Notes: a model not told the origin generated them from the sequence alone. Counted from the stretch's first letter, positions 42,610 through 51,243 are shown. The stretch: 64,000 bases of DNA from Streptomyces sp. KL109B (GCF_030766935.1 NZ_JASERL010000009.1:62001-126000); one strand, 5' to 3'. Made by a program: numbers and translations.

Positions 42610-43070
42610 TCGCGACAACGACACCCCGGATGGCTCAGGCGCTCTCCCCTGTCCACCGGGCCCAACTCATGGGCATGGCACGGCAGGCCAACTTCGCCGA
42701 GGGCACCAGGATCCTGGACGAGGGCGCACACGCCGACCACTTCTGGATCATCCGCACCGGCACCGTCGCCCTCGACATGCACGTGCCCGGACGCCGTCCG
42801 GCAGTCATCGAGACTCTCGGGTTCGGCGAACTCGTCGGCTGGTCCTGGCTCTTCGAGCCGTACGTGTGGCAGCTGGGCGCCGAGACGATGAGCCTGGTCC
42901 GCGCCTTCGAGTTCGACGCCACGAAGGTCCGGGCGCTGTGCGAGAACGACGCCGGCTTCGGCCGGGAGATCGAGCACTGGGTCGGCGAGGTCCTCGCGCA
43001 CCGCCTGCTGGCGGCGCGCACCCGGCTCCTCGACCTGTACGCCCCGCACGGCAGCGGGCTGCCACGATGA
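42606..43070 (+). CDS. Cyclic-nucleotide-binding-domain protein without DNA-binding domain
   Basis: A 154-residue protein with one CNBD fold. It has the strand pattern FAEGTRILDEGAHADHFWII, then VIETLGFGELVGWSWLFEPY, the phosphate-binding-cassette region (here GELVGWSW rather than the usual GE...A/R). It lacks the C-terminal helix-turn-helix of Crp/Fnr proteins. It overlaps the beta-subunit stop and the gamma-subunit start by 4 bp each, so it is made in step with the hydrogenase. It may be a subunit or allosteric regulator. Whether it still binds cAMP is doubtful without the canonical arginine. Confidence 0.83.
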   Translation: MIATTTPRMAQALSPVHRAQLMGMARQANFAEGTRILDEGAHADHFWIIRTGTVALDMHVPGRRPAVIETLGFGELVGWSWLFEPYVWQLGAETMSLVRAFEFDATKVRALCENDAGFGREIEHWVGEVLAHRLLAARTRLLDLYAPHGSGLPR

Positions 43071-43876
43071 GCGCGGTCCCCGTCCCGTACCAAGTGGTCG
43101 AGCGGTGGGACGAGACACAGGACACGGTCACACTGCGCCTGGCCCCGACGGACACACCCCTCTCGCGCTTCGCCCCGGGGCAGTTCGCCATGGTGTACGC
43201 GTTCGGGGTGGGCGAGATCCCCGTCTCCGTCAGTGCGATCGCGACCGCAGGGGACGGTCTCGCCCACACCATCCGCGCGGTCGGAGCCGTGTCAACGGCG
43301 CTGTGCGGCAAGCAGGTCGGTGACGTGGTCGGGCTGCGCGGCCCCTTCGGGACGAGCTGGGGCGAGGAGAAGGCGCTCGGCCACGACCTCTTGGTCGTCG
43401 CGGGCGGGATCGGACTCGCGCCCCTGCTGCCGCTGATCCAGCATGCCACCCGCACACCAGAGGCGTTCGGCCGGACCAACCTCCTCATCGGAGCCCGCAC
43501 CCCGTCCGACCTCATCTGCCGTACGGAGACCGGCACTTGGGCCACGGCGTACACCGGTGTCACCGTCGACCACCCCGACACCGCCTGGCGCGGCGAGATC
43601 GGTCTGGTCACCCGGCTCCTGGACGGCGCCCGCTTCGACCCGGCACAGTCCACCGCGTTCGTGTGCGGACCCGAGCCGATGATCAGGGCCACCGCCCGCG
43701 ACCTGGTCCACCGAGGGGTGACACCGGACCGGATCCGGGTCTCCTTGGAGCGCAATATGCGCTGCGCGACCGGCCACTGCGGGCACTGCCAGCTCGGCCC
43801 GGTCCTGCTGTGCCGCGACGGCCCCGTACTCGGCTACGACCGGGCCGAACCCCTCATGTCCGTAAGGGAGTTGTGA
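43067..43876 (+). CDS. hyhG: NiFe hydrogenase gamma subunit, FAD/NAD(P)-binding
   Basis: A 269-residue flavoprotein of the ferredoxin-reductase/PyrK type. It has FAPGQFAMVYAFGVGEIPVS (FAD site), VGLRGPFGTSWG, the NAD(P) motif VVAGGIGLAPLLPLI and VCGPEPMI. The C-terminus carries a 2Fe-2S site in RCATGHCGHCQLGPVLLC. It exchanges electrons with NAD(P)H for the hydrogenase. Both ends overlap neighbouring genes (ATGA upstream; the stop lies within 6 nt of the small-subunit start). Confidence 0.91.
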   Translation: MSAVPVPYQVVERWDETQDTVTLRLAPTDTPLSRFAPGQFAMVYAFGVGEIPVSVSAIATAGDGLAHTIRAVGAVSTALCGKQVGDVVGLRGPFGTSWGEEKALGHDLLVVAGGIGLAPLLPLIQHATRTPEAFGRTNLLIGARTPSDLICRTETGTWATAYTGVTVDHPDTAWRGEIGLVTRLLDGARFDPAQSTAFVCGPEPMIRATARDLVHRGVTPDRIRVSLERNMRCATGHCGHCQLGPVLLCRDGPVLGYDRAEPLMSVREL

Positions 43877-43881
43877 AGACG

Positions 43882-44700
43882 ATGACCGGGACCCCGACGC
43901 TCGCCGTCTTCAAACTGGCCTCCTGCGACGGCTGCCAGCTCACCCTCCTTGACTGCGAGGACGAACTCCTCGCGCTCGCGGACAAAGTCCGCATCGCACA
44001 CTTCCTGGAGGCGTCCAGCAAGGTGCTGCCGGGACCGTACGACCTGACCCTCGTCGAGGGATCGATCACCACCGCCGCGGACGCCACCCGCATCCGTGAC
44101 ATCCGCGCGGCCTCCCGCCACCTCGTCACCATCGGTGCCTGCGCCACGGCCGGCGGCATCCAGGCGCTGCGCGACTTCGCCGACGTCGAGGAGTTCCGCC
44201 GCACCGTCTACGCCCGCCCCGACTACATCGACACCCTCGCCACCTCCACCCCGGTCTCCGCCCATGTCGACGTCGACTTCGAACTGCGCGGCTGCCCCAT
44301 CGACAGGCGCCAACTCATCGAGGTCATCACGGCGTTCCTGGCAGGCCGGAGGCCCGACGTCCCCGACCACAGTGTGTGCTTCGAGTGCAAGCGGCGCGGC
44401 ACGGTGTGCGTCACCGTCGCCCACGGCACACCCTGCCTGGGCCCCGTCACCCACGCCGGCTGCGGAGCGATCTGCCCCGCCTACGGACGCGGCTGCTACG
44501 GCTGCTTCGGCCCGTCGGGATCGGTGAACCTGCCCGCGCTCATCCCGGTGCTGCAAAGGGGAGGGGCATCGCGCGGCGATTCGGGCGAGGGCGGTGGCGG
44601 GCGACGGGCGGGCGGACTCGACGACCGGGACACCGAACGCCTCCTGCGCACCTTCAACGCCACCGCGTTCGCCCCGTACCAGAGGGAGCCCCGACCGTGA
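43882..44700 (+). CDS. hyhS: NiFe hydrogenase small (delta) subunit
   Basis: A 272-residue subunit carrying three Fe-S clusters. Cysteine motifs are KLASCDGCQLTLLDCED, IGACATAGG, RGCPIDRR and CFECKRRGTVC...GCGAICPAYGRGCYGCFG. These match the small subunit of group 3 hydrogenases. No Tat signal is present, so the enzyme is cytosolic. The last 45 residues hold a Gly/Arg-rich insert (GEGGGGRRAGG) not usual for the family. ATG 43882 has AGGGAG 11 nt upstream; a GTG at 43873, overlapping the gamma stop, is the alternative. Confidence 0.9.
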   Translation: MTGTPTLAVFKLASCDGCQLTLLDCEDELLALADKVRIAHFLEASSKVLPGPYDLTLVEGSITTAADATRIRDIRAASRHLVTIGACATAGGIQALRDFADVEEFRRTVYARPDYIDTLATSTPVSAHVDVDFELRGCPIDRRQLIEVITAFLAGRRPDVPDHSVCFECKRRGTVCVTVAHGTPCLGPVTHAGCGAICPAYGRGCYGCFGPSGSVNLPALIPVLQRGGASRGDSGEGGGGRRAGGLDDRDTERLLRTFNATAFAPYQREPRP

Positions 44701-46040
44701 CCCACCGTGGAACCCGTGTGCTGCACGTCGGCTCCCTGGCCCGCGTGGAGGGCGAAGGCGCCCTCCACCTCACCGTGGACGGCGAGTCCGTGACCGCCGC
44801 CCGGCTGCGGATCTACGAGCCACCGCGCTTCTTCGAGGCGTTCCTGCGCGGCCGCGCCCACACCGAACCGCCCGACATCACCGCCCGGGTGTGCGGGATC
44901 TGCCCGGTCGCCTACCAAATGAGCGCCTGCGCGGCGATCGAGAACGCGTGCGGCGTCCAAGTTCCGCACCGGATACAGGAGTTGCGGCGCCTGCTGTACT
45001 GCGGGGAGTGGATCGAGAGCCAGACGTTGCACATCTATCTGTTGCACGCCCCCGACTTCCTGGGCCGGGACGGCGCCGTCGACCTGGCCCGCACCCACCG
45101 CGCCGACGTCGAGCGCGGACTGCGCCTGAAGCAGGCGGGCAACGCCCTGCTGGACCTGCTCGGCGGCCGGGCGATCCACCCCGTCAACGTCCGCGTCGGA
45201 GGCTTCCACCGCGCCCCGACGAAGGCCGAGCTGCGCCCACTCGCCGAGCGGCTCCGCCGGGCCCGCGACGACGCGTGGGCGACGGTGCGGTGGGTGTCGG
45301 GATTCGACTTTCCCGAAGCCGAGAGCCCGCACGACTTCCTGGCCCTGTCCGAGCCGGACCGGTACGCCATCGACACCGGCACACCCACCGTTTTGCCCTC
45401 GGACTCGAACCGCACCCGCAGGTTCGCCCTCGCCGATTTCACCAGTGAGGTCGTCGAGACACAGGTCCCGCACTCCACAGCCCTGCACGCCACACTGCGC
45501 GGACGTCGCCACCTCACCGGCTCCCTCGCGCGGTACGCGATCAACGGCCGGCTGCTGTCACCCACCGCGCTGGAGGCGGCCCGCGAGGCCGGACTCGGCG
45601 ACCCGCGCGACGCAGACGTGTGCCGCAACCCGTTCCGCAGCATCCTCGTCCGGTCCGTGGAGGTCGTGTACGCCGTCGAGGAGGCCCTGCGCATCATTGA
45701 CACCTACGAGCCGCCCGCGCGCCCCTCCGTGGAGGTGCCGCCGCGCGCGGGTGTCGGTCACGGAGCCACCGAAGCGCCCCGCGGACTGCTCTACCACCGC
45801 TACGTGCTCGACGCCGACGGGACCGTCACCGATGCCCGCCTCGTCCCGCCCACGTCCCAGAACCAGGGCGCGATCGAGGAGGACCTGCGCCGCATCGCCG
45901 AGGACGCGCTCGTGCAAAGTCGTTGTGACGACGCGGAGTTGACGCGGCTGTGCGAGCGGGTCATCCGCAATCACGACCCGTGCATTTCCTGCTCCACCCA
46001 CTTCCTCGACCTGACCGTCGACCGCGTTCCCGCTCCGTAG
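44697..46040 (+). CDS. hyhL: NiFe hydrogenase large (alpha) subunit
   Basis: A 447-residue catalytic subunit. The N-terminal nickel ligands are in RVCGICPVAY (L1) and the C-terminal ones in DPCISCSTH (L2). A short tail of about 12 residues after the final His could be cleaved by the protease encoded at 36132. All four cysteines are present, so an active site can form. With beta, gamma and small subunits it makes a cytosolic H2:NAD(P)+ oxidoreductase (group 3b type). The GTG at 44697 overlaps the preceding stop and has GGGAG 8 nt upstream. It is followed by a CBS-BON gene 9 nt later. Confidence 0.93.
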   Translation: MTHRGTRVLHVGSLARVEGEGALHLTVDGESVTAARLRIYEPPRFFEAFLRGRAHTEPPDITARVCGICPVAYQMSACAAIENACGVQVPHRIQELRRLLYCGEWIESQTLHIYLLHAPDFLGRDGAVDLARTHRADVERGLRLKQAGNALLDLLGGRAIHPVNVRVGGFHRAPTKAELRPLAERLRRARDDAWATVRWVSGFDFPEAESPHDFLALSEPDRYAIDTGTPTVLPSDSNRTRRFALADFTSEVVETQVPHSTALHATLRGRRHLTGSLARYAINGRLLSPTALEAAREAGLGDPRDADVCRNPFRSILVRSVEVVYAVEEALRIIDTYEPPARPSVEVPPRAGVGHGATEAPRGLLYHRYVLDADGTVTDARLVPPTSQNQGAIEEDLRRIAEDALVQSRCDDAELTRLCERVIRNHDPCISCSTHFLDLTVDRVPAP

Positions 46041-46049
46041 GAGGCTCCC

Positions 46050-46703
46050 GTGAACGACAGCCCGCACATCGTCAGTGACGTGATGACCCACACCGTGGTC
46101 GCCGTCGGGCGCGACGCCCCCTTCAAAGAGGTCGTCGAGCTGATGGAGCAGTGGAAGGTCAGTGCCGTGCCCGTCCTGGAGGGCGAGAGCCGCGTCGTCG
46201 GTGTCGTCTCCGAGGCGGACCTGCTGCCCAAGGAGGAGTTCCGGGACGCCGACCCGACCCGGTACGACCAACTGCGCCGGCTGTCCGACCTGGCCAAGGC
46301 GGGAGCCGTCAGCGCGGGCGAGCTCATGTCCAGCCCCGCCGTGTGCGTGCGGGCCGACGCCACGCTCGCCGAGGCCGCCCGCATCATGGCCCACCGCAAG
46401 GTCAAGCGACTGCCCGTCGTCAACACCGAGGGCATGCTCGAAGGCGTCGTCAGCCGGTCCGACCTGCTGAAGGTGTTCCTGCGCAGTGACACGGACATCG
46501 AGGAGGAGGTACGGCGCACGGTCACCTCGTACCTCTTCCCCGGCCAGCCGGTGACCGTCACCGTCGCCGAGGGCGTCGTCACCTTCGGCGGCGCTCTGGC
46601 CAACCGGAACCTGGTGCCCGTCGCCGCCCGGCTCGCACGGGCCGTGGAAGGCGTGGTGGACATCCGCATGGACTTCACCGAGACCGCCCCGAAGCCGCGA
46701 TGA
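46050..46703 (+). CDS. CBS-pair protein with C-terminal BON domain (second copy)
   Basis: A 217-residue paralogue of the protein at 40047-40784. CBS 1 has VSDVMTHTVVAVGRDAPFKE and VSAVPVLEGESRVVGVVSE; CBS 2 has MSSPAVCVRADATLAEAARI and VKRLPVVNTEGMLEGVVSR. The BON segment follows (VTVTVAEGVVTFGGALANR). It lies between the hydrogenase large subunit and hypD and overlaps hypD by 4 bp, so it is co-translated with the maturation genes. It is a probable nucleotide-sensing regulator of the hydrogenase or its assembly (inference). Confidence 0.87.
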   Translation: MNDSPHIVSDVMTHTVVAVGRDAPFKEVVELMEQWKVSAVPVLEGESRVVGVVSEADLLPKEEFRDADPTRYDQLRRLSDLAKAGAVSAGELMSSPAVCVRADATLAEAARIMAHRKVKRLPVVNTEGMLEGVVSRSDLLKVFLRSDTDIEEEVRRTVTSYLFPGQPVTVTVAEGVVTFGGALANRNLVPVAARLARAVEGVVDIRMDFTETAPKPR

Positions 46704-47815
46704 AGTACCTCGACGAATACCGCGACCCCGTACTGGCCCGGCGGCTGCTCGCCGATCTCACGGCCACGGCGACCCGGCCCTGGCGGATCATGGAGGTGTG
46801 CGGCGGCCAGACCCACACCCTGGTCCGCCAGGGCATCGACGAACTGCTGCCGGCCGGCATCCGAATGATCCACGGCCCCGGCTGCCCGGTCTGCGTCACC
46901 CCGCTGGAGACACTGGACCGGGCCATGGAGATCGCCGCTCGCCCCGGTGTCGTGTTCACCAGCTTCGGCGACATGCTGCGCGTGCCCGGTTCCACGACGG
47001 ACCTGCTGTCGCTGCGGGCCCGGGGCGCGGACGTCCGCGTCGTCTACAGCCCCATGGAGGCGGTGCGCCTGGCCGTCCAACACCCGGACAGGGAGGTGGT
47101 GTTCCTGGCCGTCGGATTCGAGACCACCGCTCCCGCGAACGCCATGGCGGCCCTCGACGCGGAGCGGCTCGGCCTGCCGAATTTTTCGCTCCTGGTCAGC
47201 CACGTCCTCGTACCGCCCGCCATGACCGCCCTGCTCGACGACCCCGACTGCGAGGTGCAGGCCTTCCTGGCCGCCGGGCACGTGTGCGCGGTCATGGGCT
47301 GGCGCGCGTACGAACCGATCGCCGCCCGCTACCGCGTCCCCGTGGTCGTCACCGGATTCGAGCCCCTGGACCTTCTTGAAGGCGTCCTGATGGCCGTGCG
47401 GCAGCTTGAGGGCGGGCGGTACGCCGTCGAGAACCAGTACGTGCGCGCCGTACGTCGCGACGGAAACACCGCGGCCCAGGAGGCGATGGCCCGAGTCTTC
47501 CGCGTCACCGACCGCGCGTGGCGCGGCATCGGCACGCTGCCGGGCAGCGGCCTCGAACTCGCCCCCGCCTACGCACGGTTCGACGCGGCCCGCCGCTTCG
47601 ACGTCGCGGGCCTGCATCCCGTCGAGGATCCCGCCTGCATCGCGGGCGCCGTCCTGACCGGCGCCGCGCTGCCCACCGACTGCCCCGCGTACGGCACTCG
47701 CTGCACACCCCGCACCCCGCTCGGCGCCCCGATGGTGTCCACGGAGGGCACCTGCGCCGCCTTTCACACCGCGGGCCGCGTCCGGACCGAGTCGACCACG
47801 AGGAGCACACCATGA
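46700..47815 (+). CDS. hypD: Hydrogenase formation protein HypD
   Basis: A 371-residue Fe-S protein. Conserved motifs are IMEVCGGQTHTLVRQGI, GPGCPVCVTPLE, FETTAPANAM and GHVCAVMGW, with the C-terminal cysteines in PACIAGAVL and TDCPAYGTRC for the 4Fe-4S cluster. With HypC it holds the iron while CN and CO are added. The length is normal. The ATG overlaps the CBS-BON stop, and its stop overlaps hypE (ATGA). Confidence 0.93.
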   Translation: MKYLDEYRDPVLARRLLADLTATATRPWRIMEVCGGQTHTLVRQGIDELLPAGIRMIHGPGCPVCVTPLETLDRAMEIAARPGVVFTSFGDMLRVPGSTTDLLSLRARGADVRVVYSPMEAVRLAVQHPDREVVFLAVGFETTAPANAMAALDAERLGLPNFSLLVSHVLVPPAMTALLDDPDCEVQAFLAAGHVCAVMGWRAYEPIAARYRVPVVVTGFEPLDLLEGVLMAVRQLEGGRYAVENQYVRAVRRDGNTAAQEAMARVFRVTDRAWRGIGTLPGSGLELAPAYARFDAARRFDVAGLHPVEDPACIAGAVLTGAALPTDCPAYGTRCTPRTPLGAPMVSTEGTCAAFHTAGRVRTESTTRSTP

Positions 47816-48846
47816 CCCCGGCCTGCCCCACGCCGCACCACGACGAGGAGACCCTGCTGCTGGGCCACGGTGCGGGCGGGCGGCTGACCGCCGAACTCCT
47901 CGACGACGTGGTCCTGCCCGCGCTCGGCGCCCCGCCGGACGGGGTCCTGGAGGATGCGGCCCTGTTGCCGGGCGACAGTCAACTGGTGCTGTCCACCGAC
48001 GGTTTCGTGGTGGATCCGCTGGTGTTCCCGGGCGGCGACATCGGCTCGCTCGCCGTCCACGGCACCGTCAACGACCTCGCCATGCGCGGGGCCCGTCCGG
48101 TCGCCCTCGCCCTCGCGGCCATCGCCGAGGAGGGCCTTCCGCTCGCCGAACTGCGGGCCGCCCTCCAGTCCGCGGGCAAGGCGGCGCGTGCCGCCGATGT
48201 CCCGGTGATCACGGGTGACACCAAGGTCGTCGGGCGTGGCGCTGCGGACCGCCTGTTCCTCACCACCACCGGCGTCGGCCGCCGCATCCCCGGCCTCGAA
48301 CCGTCCGCCGCCCGCGCGAGGACGGGAGACCAGATCCTTGTCTCGGGCCCCATAGGACTGCACGGCACGGCCGTGCTCTCCACCCGCGAGGGCTTCGGCT
48401 TCGAGACCACCATCGCCTCCGACACCCGGCCGCTGCACCGCCTGGTTGCCGCGCTCGCCCCCTTCGGCCCCGATGTTCACGCACTGCGCGATCCGACCCG
48501 CGGCGGGGTCGCCGCCGTGCTGAACGAGATCGCCCGGGACGCGATGGTGGGCGTCGAGATCGAGGAGGGGGCGCTGCCCGTGCCGCCCGAAGTGGCGGCC
48601 GCTTGCGACCTGTTGGGGCTCGACCCGCTGGTCGTCGCCAACGAGGGCTGTTTCGTCGCGTTCGTGGCGCAGCGGTCCGCGGAGGCGGCGCTGGAGGCTC
48701 TGCGCCGACTGCCGGAGGGCCGCCAGGCCGCCTGGATCGGGGCGGTGGTCGATGCCTCGCCGGGAGGAGTGACCTTGCGTACGCTGGTCGGCTCGCGGCG
48801 CATCGTGGACATGCCGCTGGGGGAGCAACTGCCGCGCATTTGCTGA
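47812..48846 (+). CDS. hypE: Hydrogenase maturation protein HypE
   Basis: A 344-residue AIR-synthase-like protein that dehydrates the carbamoyl group to the nitrile used for the cyanide ligands. It has LLLGHGAGGRLTAELLDDVV, the ATP-site STDGFVVDP, FPGGDIGSLAVHGTVNDLAM and the essential C-terminal PRIC in the final residues (C344). Its partner HypF is present here only as a remnant. No hypA or hypB is seen, so nickel insertion proteins must be encoded elsewhere. It ends the hydrogenase gene run. Confidence 0.94.
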   Translation: MTPACPTPHHDEETLLLGHGAGGRLTAELLDDVVLPALGAPPDGVLEDAALLPGDSQLVLSTDGFVVDPLVFPGGDIGSLAVHGTVNDLAMRGARPVALALAAIAEEGLPLAELRAALQSAGKAARAADVPVITGDTKVVGRGAADRLFLTTTGVGRRIPGLEPSAARARTGDQILVSGPIGLHGTAVLSTREGFGFETTIASDTRPLHRLVAALAPFGPDVHALRDPTRGGVAAVLNEIARDAMVGVEIEEGALPVPPEVAAACDLLGLDPLVVANEGCFVAFVAQRSAEAALEALRRLPEGRQAAWIGAVVDASPGGVTLRTLVGSRRIVDMPLGEQLPRIC

Positions 48847-48915
48847 GGGTCCGGGTCGGCCGGGTTCGGGTTCAGGCGGTGACGGCGTGTCGGCCCACAT
48901 GGCCGTCTCACGCCC

Positions 48916-48945
48916 GGCTTCCGGCACCCCGGCTTCCGGCACCCC
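48916..48945. repeat. Two tandem 15-bp repeats downstream of hypE
   Basis: GGCTTCCGGCACCCC occurs twice, head to tail. The 175-bp gap 48847-49021 between hypE and the convergent hsp20 gene holds nothing else recognised. Confidence 0.7.
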
Positions 48946-49021
48946 GGCCGCCATCCCCCGGCGCGTCCCGGCGACGCCGGCCGGGGGCATGGCCGTCCTC
49001 GCGGTGCGAGAGTGTTCCGAC

Positions 49022-49456
49022 TCAGCCGTGAGCGGGGCGCACCGGGATCGTCCGGGTGTCGGCCTTCGCGGCCTGGGCCAGAGGAACGGTCACGATGAGG
49101 ATGCCGTCCTTGTAGTCGGCCTTCGCCTCCTCCCACCGTGTTCCCGAGGGGAGCCGCACGGCGCGGGCGTAAGTGCCGTAGCGGAATTCGGTGTGGCGCT
49201 TCTGCGCCGTCTGGGCCGTGCGCTCCGCGTGCAACGTCAGGACATCGCCGGTGACACTGATCTCGATGTCCTTCTCCGGGTCGAGGCCGGGCAGTTCGGC
49301 GGACAAGGTGTACCCGTCGTCCGTGAGCTGCTCCTCGATACGGATGCCGTGCAGCGAGGGAGCGGCCCGATGCGCGGGAAGGCCGCCGAGCCCCGACTCG
49401 ATCCAGTCGAACAGATCGGGCAGCATCGGAGGCCGCCATTCCAGCATGCCGGTCAT
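49022..49456 (-). CDS. Hsp20/alpha-crystallin-family small heat shock protein
   Basis: A 144-residue chaperone. The alpha-crystallin domain runs from about 45 to 135, with GYTLSAELPGLDPEKDIEIS, GDVLTLHAERTAQT and the closing DYKDGILIVTVPLA. The N-terminus (MTGMLEWRPPMLPDLFDWIE) resembles that of HspX-like proteins, the M. tuberculosis member being a hallmark of the DosR response. It should hold unfolding proteins in large oligomers without ATP. The ATG at 49456 follows GGGAGG. Paired palindrome-like sites lie about 70-100 bp upstream. Confidence 0.92.
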   Translation of the reverse strand: MTGMLEWRPPMLPDLFDWIESGLGGLPAHRAAPSLHGIRIEEQLTDDGYTLSAELPGLDPEKDIEISVTGDVLTLHAERTAQTAQKRHTEFRYGTYARAVRLPSGTRWEEAKADYKDGILIVTVPLAQAAKADTRTIPVRPAHG

Positions 49457-49524
49457 GTGGAACCTCCCATCCGGTTGAGTGGGTTGGTCACTTTCAGCGT
49501 CCCTCGCGGGGCAGCGGGGGCCCA

Positions 49525-49559
49525 GGGCCGTATCGGTCCGAATCCGGGACGGATGGCCC
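49525..49559. promoter_or_regulatory. DosR-box-like sites upstream of hsp20
   Basis: GGGACGGATGGCCC (49546-49559) matches 10 of 12 consensus positions, with a GGGAC half-site. GGGCCG-TAT-CGGTCC (49525-49539) is a related palindrome with a 3-nt centre about 20 bp away. Weaker than the other pairs. Confidence 0.45.
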
Positions 49560-49577
49560 CTCGCGCACACCGACAGG

Positions 49578-49945
49578 TCATGGAGCGCGGAGGGCGGGGC
49601 CGTGTGTCGTCCACGTCGTGCCGTCCGCGGTGACCGCGAATGCCGTGACACCGGGGAGTCGGTCCAGCCAATCCTTCGCTCCGGCTCCCCGTGCGTACGC
49701 GGCCGTCGCGAGGACGCCCGCGTCGGCGAGGGAGCCGCACACCACGGTGAGTGAGGCGAGTGTGCCGGCGGCCGGCTGTCGGGTGTGCGGGTCGACGATG
49801 TGGCAGCCGCGTTCGGCAGCGCCCGAGGTGGCGATCGCGAGGGGGCCTGCCGTGGACTCGATGTGTGCGGCTGTCTTCCCGGGCAGCAGGGGGTGGCTGA
49901 CCCCGACGCGCCAGGGGCCGCCGTGCAGTTGGACCTCACACAGCT
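49578..49945 (-). pseudogene. ApbE-like FAD:protein FMN transferase remnant (C-terminal part)
   Basis: The minus strand reads PWRVGVSHPLLPG, AAHIESTAGPLAIATSGAAE, HIVDPHTRQPAAGTLASLTV and SLADAGVLATAAYARG, the C-terminal third of ApbE-type flavin transferases, ending at a normal stop. Upstream of about 49945 the similarity stops where a plus-strand histidine-kinase fragment begins. About 200 residues and any start are missing, so it is a pseudogene. ApbE proteins attach FMN to partner proteins; no partner is obvious here. Confidence 0.65.
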
Positions 49946-49954
49946 CGTCCTGCC

Positions 49955-50340
49955 ACGCCACGTCGAGAACGCCCTCAGCGAAAGGCAGCGCAGCGAGGAG
50001 CGGCTGCGCACCTTCTCCGCCGACGCCAGCCACGAACTGCGCACCCCCGTCGCCTCCGTGCGGGGCCACGCGGAACTCGCCCTGCTCCACCGGGGGCCCG
50101 TCCCGCCGGAAGTGACCCACGCCCTGGAACGCATCGTCGCCCAGTCCGGCCGGATGGGCGCGATGGTCGACGACCTGCTGCTGCTCGCCAACGCCCGTCG
50201 GCACACGCCTCCCGGCACCGAGGTCACCGCGAGCCTGACCGCCCTCGACCACGACGTCGAATGAACCGTCTCCGACAACGGACCCGGCAGCACCAGGTTC
50301 ACGGTGCGGCTCCCCCGGGACACTCGTGCGGACAGTCTTG
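49955..50340 (+). pseudogene. Sensor histidine kinase remnant
   Basis: Plus-strand sequence reads HVENALSERQRSEERLRTF, SADASHELRTPVASVRGHAE (H-box, HisKA) and RIVAQSGRMGAMVDDLLLLA, up to a stop near 50264. In another frame TVSDNGPG (ATPase G-box) and then TRFTVRLPRDTRADSLE follow, ending with a stop near 50340. The periplasmic, TM and HAMP parts and most of the ATPase domain are missing. It meets the ApbE remnant head-on at about 49950, suggesting deletion and rearrangement. It cannot be functional. Confidence 0.65.
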
Positions 50341-50368
50341 AATGAGGTTTCCCTGCGGCCTACTTGCC

Positions 50369-51196
50369 TTACTGCTGTTGTGCGGCGGCTTCACGCAGCT
50401 GCCGCATACCCTCGGCCCGTGAATCGGCACTTTCCCCGTAGGGGAAGTTGTGTGTCATCTGCGCATCGGGGAAGACCTGCCCGAGCCACATCGAGCAGTA
50501 GTGTCCGGGCGTGAAGCACGGCTGCAGCTCGGTGTGGATGCGCAGTACCTGCTCAGCGTCAAAGCCTGCCGCGCGCAGCTGCTCCCACAGCTTCTCTTCG
50601 GGGTGAACGCCGATACCGCCCGGGGCGGTGACGATCTGCTTCTCGTCCTGACCATTGACGACTTCGAAGGCGGTGAACCACTCGGCGCTCGCGGTATCGC
50701 GGATGTCGTCCAGGACCAGCGGCCACCAGTTCTCGCGGCCGGCGAAGGCCTGCGCATCGGTGCTGTGCAGACGCTCCTTCAACTGGGCGAAGGCATGCCC
50801 GGCCCGCTCGGGGTCGTCGGTAGCCAGGATGAATCGCAACGCCTCGTCCAGCGCGGAAAGTGCCGCGGCGAAAGCCTCGGGGGAGGAGCTGACGTAGCGC
50901 GACTCCTCCTCCCAATCCAGCAGTACGGCTCTCACCGCCCCCTCCGCGTCGACACACAACTCGAATCCCTGGTCGGTTCCGAGGCGCGCCCAAGTCCGGC
51001 ACTCGTCCCGGACGACCTGCCGGTCCATGAATTCCGCGTACTCGCCGAGCAACACGGGATCCTCGACCCGGGTCGCGAAATACGGCCCCACGCGGAGCGG
51101 CAGCACAAGTTGCCCAAGCCGCAGCACGCTGTCGGGCGTATGGAAGGGGCCACCAGTGGACGCTGCGCCGAAATGCCGCTTGCTCGTGCCTGACAA
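50369..51196 (-). CDS. SUKH-4-like / nucleotide-deaminase-like protein
   Basis: A 275-residue protein. The N-terminal two-thirds resemble SUKH-4 immunity-type proteins (GQLVLPLRVGPYFATRVEDP, LGTDQGFELCVDAEGAVRAV, RYVSSSPEAFAAALSALDEA). The C-terminal part (VLRIHTELQPCFTPGHYCSM, then THNFPYG) resembles the deaminase-type domains of polymorphic toxins, with a possible zinc site of H and two cysteines. The only suitable start is TTG at 51196 with AGGA 7 nt upstream. It is flanked by gene remnants and IS110 debris, consistent with horizontal gain. Toxin, immunity or housekeeping role is undecided; the domain assignment is from memory of the families. Confidence 0.6.
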   Translation of the reverse strand: MSGTSKRHFGAASTGGPFHTPDSVLRLGQLVLPLRVGPYFATRVEDPVLLGEYAEFMDRQVVRDECRTWARLGTDQGFELCVDAEGAVRAVLLDWEEESRYVSSSPEAFAAALSALDEALRFILATDDPERAGHAFAQLKERLHSTDAQAFAGRENWWPLVLDDIRDTASAEWFTAFEVVNGQDEKQIVTAPGGIGVHPEEKLWEQLRAAGFDAEQVLRIHTELQPCFTPGHYCSMWLGQVFPDAQMTHNFPYGESADSRAEGMRQLREAAAQQQ

Positions 51197-51243
51197 TTTA
51201 TTTTCCTATCCAGAGTTTCGCGCGTGCGCAGAGGGCGGTTCCA

